DNA from: CAWCTD01 sp963798455
Lineage (GTDB): Bacteria > Acidobacteriota > Terriglobia > Bryobacterales > Bryobacteraceae
Direction of reading: 5' to 3'
Assembly: GCA_963798455.1 (NCBI GenBank)
Contig: CAWCTD010000003.1
Span: 4,216,001 to 4,280,000, forward strand
Length of the DNA: 64,000 nt
A model generated the notes under the pieces. That model was not told the origin of the DNA, made no database searches, and worked only from the letters and a program-made list of their open reading frames with translations. Made by a program: the position numbers and the translations under genes. This document shows, one piece after another, positions 60,336-64,000 of this stretch (its first letter is position 1; the number at the start of each line of letters is the position of its first letter).

Positions 60336-61981
60336 CTGATTTGAACGACGCCGGCGGCGGCCAACTTCGCGGCTTGCTCTGCCGGCACTTTCCAGTTTTG
60401 ATCGAAATTCCCCGCGGCGACTACGTTGGCGAGTGAACGCCGGAAGACAACGTAATCTCCCAGATCCAGCAAAGCTTGGTAGGGAGGAGGCGCCGGCGCT
60501 CCGGGTTTCGCGGCCTTGTCCACGCCAGTCCACCAGACCAGGCCCGAGCTCACCAAAATATATCTGTCCCCGGCCGGCGCGATCTCCACCATGCCGTAGT
60601 CCGCCGCCGACGGGTTCAGTTCTATGGGGAGTCGACTCCCGAAGCGGGCGATCAGGCTGTTGGTCTGCCTTGTGCCGAACAGCACCAGATCCGCCCCCTT
60701 GAGATCGTCTTCGGTAGCGTCCTTGTCCGCCATGGCGCGCAGCGTCAACAGCAACGGATACGGCGGCGCCGCCCAGTTAGCGGCCCGTTCGGCCTGGGCG
60801 CGCCGGCGCGCCAGTTCCTTCTCGTCGGGCAAATCGGCAGTGCCATAGACATAGAGGTGCTTTCGCGCCAGGGCCTCCCGGATGGGGCCCTCCTGTCCCG
60901 GCCCCTTGGCCGACGGCGGCCGAACGTAGCGCGCGGCGATCCACCCTCCCTGTGTCTTGGTGAAGGAGAGTGCGGCCTGCGGCCCGGCTTTCAGCTCTGT
61001 CCCATCCACCTGGACCACGGCCGGCCGGCTGGCGTCATACATAGGATGGCCGGCCAGGTGCAGCGTGAAGCCATCGAGGCCCTGCGTGCGTATCGCGAGC
61101 CGATTGGGCTCGGTGAAATTCGCATCTATGGAAGCGACGTTCTCGGGCGTCAGGCCGTCCAGTTGCACCCAATAGGAAGAACTGTACTCGTAGCTGCGCG
61201 TCACGAAACGCACCTGGCGAGGAAAGCGGTCTCGCTTGAATCCGGCGAACCAACTGAAAATAGAAGCGTCCCGGTAGGCGTAGTCCCAGGCGTTGTGCCG
61301 GACCAGCGGATACTCGGTGTACTCGACCTTCACCCCGGCCTCCTCGAGCCGGTCTCGCCATTTCCGGGACGACGCGGCGGGCACCACCGGATCCTCCTCC
61401 CCCTGAAAGAGCCGCACCGGCAGGTCCAGCGCGTTGGGCGCCAGTTCTTCCGTGCCGGGAGGGGCCTCCGGGCACACCGCCGCCACCGCAGCCCACAGAT
61501 CGGGGCGCGTCAGGCCGAGCCAAAGGGCTCCGCCGCCCCCCATGGCAGCTCCGGTGAGATAGACGCGGTCCTTGTCGATGGGGAAGTGCTTCTCCACCTC
61601 GCTGAGGACGTCGTAGACGTCCTTCTCGGCGATGCCCTGGTAGCCCATGCTTCCGCGCGCCAAGGGGGACGCCACGATGTAGTCCACGTCGGGGAAGGGT
61701 GGGAAAGGACCGTTGGCGGCCTCCGCATCGGTCTGATGGAAGAAGTTGCCCCGGCCAAAGACGCGGCGCAGATCAAGGCGGTGATTGGAGCCTTCGGAAT
61801 GAAGGCTGATCACCAGGGGGTAGGTTTTCGAAGCGTCGAAGTGCCGGGGAACGTATAGCCCGTAAGGCTGCGCGTTGCCGTCCACGTCCGAGATGAAGAT
61901 CTGCACCTGCGGCCCGGGTGCGTAGGTCTGGCCTGCGAGGAGGAATGCGAAGATCGGGGCGATCCAGGCGGGCCTAGACAC
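60332..61981 (-). CDS. Secreted alpha/beta-hydrolase-fold protein lacking the catalytic Ser
   Basis: 549 aa with a signal peptide (APIFAFLLAGQTYA). Residues ~35-260 are a polyhydroxybutyrate-depolymerase/LpqC-like alpha/beta hydrolase: YGLYVPRHFDASKTYPLVISL, DRVYLTGAAMGGGGALW. The nucleophile elbow GxSxG reads GAAMG (Ala146 in place of Ser), while Asp197 (GEEDPVVP) and His229 (VRHNAWDY) remain. A ~290-residue C-terminal region of unknown fold follows. The stop overlaps the decarboxylase start; the start overlaps the DapA-like gene by 8 bp. Confidence 0.78.
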   Translation of the reverse strand: MSRPAWIAPIFAFLLAGQTYAPGPQVQIFISDVDGNAQPYGLYVPRHFDASKTYPLVISLHSEGSNHRLDLRRVFGRGNFFHQTDAEAANGPFPPFPDVDYIVASPLARGSMGYQGIAEKDVYDVLSEVEKHFPIDKDRVYLTGAAMGGGGALWLGLTRPDLWAAVAAVCPEAPPGTEELAPNALDLPVRLFQGEEDPVVPAASSRKWRDRLEEAGVKVEYTEYPLVRHNAWDYAYRDASIFSWFAGFKRDRFPRQVRFVTRSYEYSSSYWVQLDGLTPENVASIDANFTEPNRLAIRTQGLDGFTLHLAGHPMYDASRPAVVQVDGTELKAGPQAALSFTKTQGGWIAARYVRPPSAKGPGQEGPIREALARKHLYVYGTADLPDEKELARRRAQAERAANWAAPPYPLLLTLRAMADKDATEDDLKGADLVLFGTRQTNSLIARFGSRLPIELNPSAADYGMVEIAPAGDRYILVSSGLVWWTGVDKAAKPGAPAPPPYQALLDLGDYVVFRRSLANVVAAGNFDQNWKVPAEQAAKLAAAGVVQIR

Positions 61982-62894
61982 CGGCCGACTCCTTCAGCAC
62001 CGACGGCAGCCATCCCTGGAACCACTCACGGAATTCCCCCAGCCGCTGCTGCGTTTCCTTTCCGGCCGGCGCCGAAGGCGGTCCGGTCTTGAGACCGCGC
62101 AGGGTCAAGCCCTCTTTAAGGGCCAGCGGGAATGGGAAGCGCTCGACCCAGGCGATGAACTCGTGCAGGCGGGCCTCCAGCCTGTTTGTCTGGGGCTCGG
62201 AGCCGGCCCGGATGGCCCGGTCCAGGCCCAGCAGCAGTTCAGGAATGACGCCCGCGACCCCTGAGACCACCCCGTCGGCGCCCTCGGCGCGGGCCTCCGC
62301 GAAGACCCGGTCGTGCCCGATCAGCAGCGTGAACGGAGCCTGCTTCTTGACCGCCATCATGCGCCGGAACTCGTCCAGTTTCCCGGAGGAGTCCTTGATC
62401 CCGGCGAAAGCACCCGTGGCCAGCAGCTTCATGACCGTCTCGAAGCGTAGCTCGCCGGTGAAGGCAGGCACGTTGTAGAGCAGCACCGGCGGCCCGCCGC
62501 CCAGTTCCTTGGCAAACCGCAGGTAGAACTCCTGGACGTCCTCCTGGCTGTAGTGGAAGAAGTAAGGAGGCATCAGGAGCAGGGCAGCCGCCCCGAAAGA
62601 GGAGGCCCCGCGCGCCAGGGTGACCGCGCCGTCCAGCGACGAGTGCGACACGTTGACCGTGACCGGCACGCGGCTACGCCGGATGGCGAACTGCGCCAGG
62701 TGGAGCCGGTCCTCGATGTCGAAGTGCGGGAACTCGCCCGTCGAGCCGGACAGAACAATGCCCTCCACGCCGCCGCGCGAGACAAAATCGACCAGATCGA
62801 GGGCTGCCCCCAGATCGGTTTGGCTCAAGTCGGGGCGGCGGGGCGTCGTAAGCGCTGCATGAACTCCCTGGATCAGAGTCAAGGCGGATTTCAC
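61974..62894 (-). CDS. DapA/N-acetylneuraminate-lyase family aldolase
   Basis: 306 aa TIM-barrel lyase. GSTGEFPHF (carboxylate-binding GSTGE), VLLYNVPAFTG (Tyr) and FAGIKDSSG (Schiff-base Lys) are intact. True DapA, dihydrodipicolinate synthase, usually shows further conserved residues not obvious here, so a different 2-keto acid lyase is likely. GTG start at 62894. First gene of the three-gene leftward operon. Confidence 0.85.
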   Translation of the reverse strand: MKSALTLIQGVHAALTTPRRPDLSQTDLGAALDLVDFVSRGGVEGIVLSGSTGEFPHFDIEDRLHLAQFAIRRSRVPVTVNVSHSSLDGAVTLARGASSFGAAALLLMPPYFFHYSQEDVQEFYLRFAKELGGGPPVLLYNVPAFTGELRFETVMKLLATGAFAGIKDSSGKLDEFRRMMAVKKQAPFTLLIGHDRVFAEARAEGADGVVSGVAGVIPELLLGLDRAIRAGSEPQTNRLEARLHEFIAWVERFPFPLALKEGLTLRGLKTGPPSAPAGKETQQRLGEFREWFQGWLPSVLKESAGV

Positions 62895-62953
62895 CCCGGC
62901 ATTTCCATTGTCGCGCAGTGAGGGGGTCTTGATAGATTGAAGGGAAGCACCCC

Positions 62954-63589
62954 ATGCGCGAGATTGCGGAAGCCTTCACCTTCTTCTGTGCCGTGCTGCT
63001 ATTTCTCTGGTTCCTGGCGATCCCTCTGCCGTGGACGGGCGGGTTGTTGCTCGTGGCCATCGGAATCTCCTGGCGGAGACGCTCACTCGGGTGGGCATCG
63101 CTCGGCCTTGGCTGGAAGGAGCTGCGCTGCTCCGCCCGGCGCTGGAGCGTGCTGTGGATCGTCTGCACACTGCTCTTTGTGGTCCTCGGCCATCGCACTC
63201 TGTTCAGCCTCCCGAGGCTGGAAGGGGGCTTGGTCTACTTCGTCTGGAGCGCGGCGCAGCAGGTCGTCTATCAGTCGATGATCTTCATGCCGCTCAGAAA
63301 GAACCTGCGCAGCCTGGCACTCGCGGCCGGCATCGCGGGCTTCGCGTTCGCGGCCGTGCACGCCCCCAATCCGATCCTGGTGCCGGCAACGCTGGTTTGG
63401 GGCATTGCCTCAAGCCTGCTCTTTGAGCGATGCCGCACGGTGTGGGGACTGGCCTTGATGCAGGTGATGCTCTCCTCCATGCTGATGTGGGTGACGCCCG
63501 CCGAACTGCACCACAACTTCCGGATCGGCCCGTACTACTACAAGACCCTCGGGCCGGCCTTTGCCCCGCCTATCGACGGGCCACGGTGA
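62954..63589 (+). CDS. CPBP-family intramembrane protein with altered active site
   Basis: 211 aa with about seven membrane helices. The layout of CPBP (CAAX-like) proteases is visible, but motif 1 EExxxR reads QQVVYQ (Q102, Q103, Q107). Motif 2 FxxxH is kept (FAAVHAPNP, F132, H136). Without the Glu residues protease activity is doubtful. Divergent from the DapA-like gene. ATG at 62954. Confidence 0.75.
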   Translation: MREIAEAFTFFCAVLLFLWFLAIPLPWTGGLLLVAIGISWRRRSLGWASLGLGWKELRCSARRWSVLWIVCTLLFVVLGHRTLFSLPRLEGGLVYFVWSAAQQVVYQSMIFMPLRKNLRSLALAAGIAGFAFAAVHAPNPILVPATLVWGIASSLLFERCRTVWGLALMQVMLSSMLMWVTPAELHHNFRIGPYYYKTLGPAFAPPIDGPR

Positions 63590-63652
63590 TTGGTTGAGCC
63601 GAGAAGAAGATCCGCCCAAGCTCGGTAAGGCCCTACCGACGACGACGACGGC

Positions 63653-64000
63653 CTAATCCGATTCCGCGAACTCCACTCGGTTCCTTCCTCCTGCTTTGGC
63701 GCAGTACATCAGCGAGTCCGCTCTCCTAACCAGGGATTGCGGCGTGTCGTCCGCTTGCGCCATTGTGGCGCCAATCGAAACGGTCACTCGGATCTGGCTC
63801 GACCCCGTGTCCAGCGCCGACACCGCCACCAGCCTCCGGCTGCGCTCGGCCGTCAGCAGCAGGTGTTCTACGGTGGTGTTGGTAATTACAGCGACAAACT
63901 CCTCGCCACCCCACCTGCCGACCTCGTCCACGGAGCGCAGGTTGCCCGCCAGCGTCCGCGCCACCATCCGCAATACCCTGTCTCCGACGTCATGCCCGTG
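63653..64000 (-). CDS. GGDEF-domain protein, C-terminal part (truncated by window end)
   Basis: 115 codons up to the window edge, reading on without a start (first visible HGHDVGDRVLRMVARTL). GRWGGEEFVAVI is an active GG(D/E)EF site, and VTVSIGATMAQ and RRADSLMYCAKAGGRNRVE close the domain. A diguanylate cyclase making c-di-GMP; the sensory part is beyond the window. Confidence 0.9.
   Translation of the reverse strand, partial: HGHDVGDRVLRMVARTLAGNLRSVDEVGRWGGEEFVAVITNTTVEHLLLTAERSRRLVAVSALDTGSSQIRVTVSIGATMAQADDTPQSLVRRADSLMYCAKAGGRNRVEFAESD

Noticed and set aside
1..64000. tRNA or rRNA genes
   Set aside because: I scanned for T-loop-like GTTCGA contexts with matching acceptor stems and for rRNA signatures and found none that hold up by eye.

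Overview
The window looks like a chromosomal segment of a high-GC, outer-membrane-bearing bacterium, most likely an Acidobacteriota member of the Solibacter/Bryobacter type. This is inferred from the gene set (BamA, SurA-like and TamB outer-membrane biogenesis genes, MlaEFD, a group 3b [NiFe] hydrogenase, LytS-type kinases, a bacterial ACE-type M2 peptidase, post-COAP-1-like secreted repeats), not from any rRNA marker. No rRNA, tRNA or CRISPR was found.

Bases 1-11.4 kb are core chromosome. They hold the 3' end of an M2 dipeptidase; a leftward translationally coupled run bamA > surA-like > tamB > pcm, in which bamA has an apparent frameshift; a zinc-ribbon membrane protein; an EamA transporter; and a PfkB sugar kinase.

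Bases 11441-18843 are a nested mobile island. The outer element has 25-bp terminal inverted repeats, a short target duplication and an IS1595/ISXO2-like transposase expressed from a promoter inside its right repeat. Its cargo is a HEPN-like protein, a DNA methyltransferase fused to an Mrr-like nuclease domain, a 57-aa basic protein, and a divergent pair (two-TM protein plus small beta-rich protein). An IS21-family element (13217-16130, 6-bp target duplication) has split the methyltransferase in motif I. Removing it together with one duplication copy restores a 491-codon frame exactly. This island is the best candidate for a little-described system.

Bases 18.8-33.9 kb return to core genes: a DUF2442-like stub, a complete group 3b hydrogenase operon with an embedded cyclic-nucleotide-binding protein, comEC, and a DUF2007 gene. 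A mntA-hepT toxin-antitoxin pair is inserted at the 3' end of proS and leaves a duplicated proS tail behind. Then come proS, rpiB-glyA, a glycosyltransferase that seems to start at ATT, an S24/LexA-like regulator lacking the catalytic residues with a palindromic operator, an unknown zinc-ribbon/HTH-like protein, and tadA.

Bases 33.9-42.2 kb are unstable. An IS3-family element splits a duplicate of a neighbouring DUF4440-like lipoprotein gene. A DUF433/DUF5615 pair lies between 55-bp repeats, and its toxin has a nonsense codon. A large secreted kelch/Ig-like protein carries tandem 576/577-bp repeats; three of four repeat copies have the same 1-bp insertion, breaking the gene into four frames.

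Bases 42.6-64 kb are mostly housekeeping and signalling: NYN/OST-HTH protein, MlaE-MlaF-MlaD, an HpnK-like deacetylase, a FliA/WhiG-type sigma factor, SppA, a two-component pair, a LytS-type kinase, RibA, FmdB, an ABC exporter pair, an SGNH lipoprotein, a coupled operon of PLP decarboxylase, nucleophile-less alpha/beta hydrolase and DapA-like lyase, a CPBP protein with altered active-site residues, and a GGDEF protein cut by the window end.
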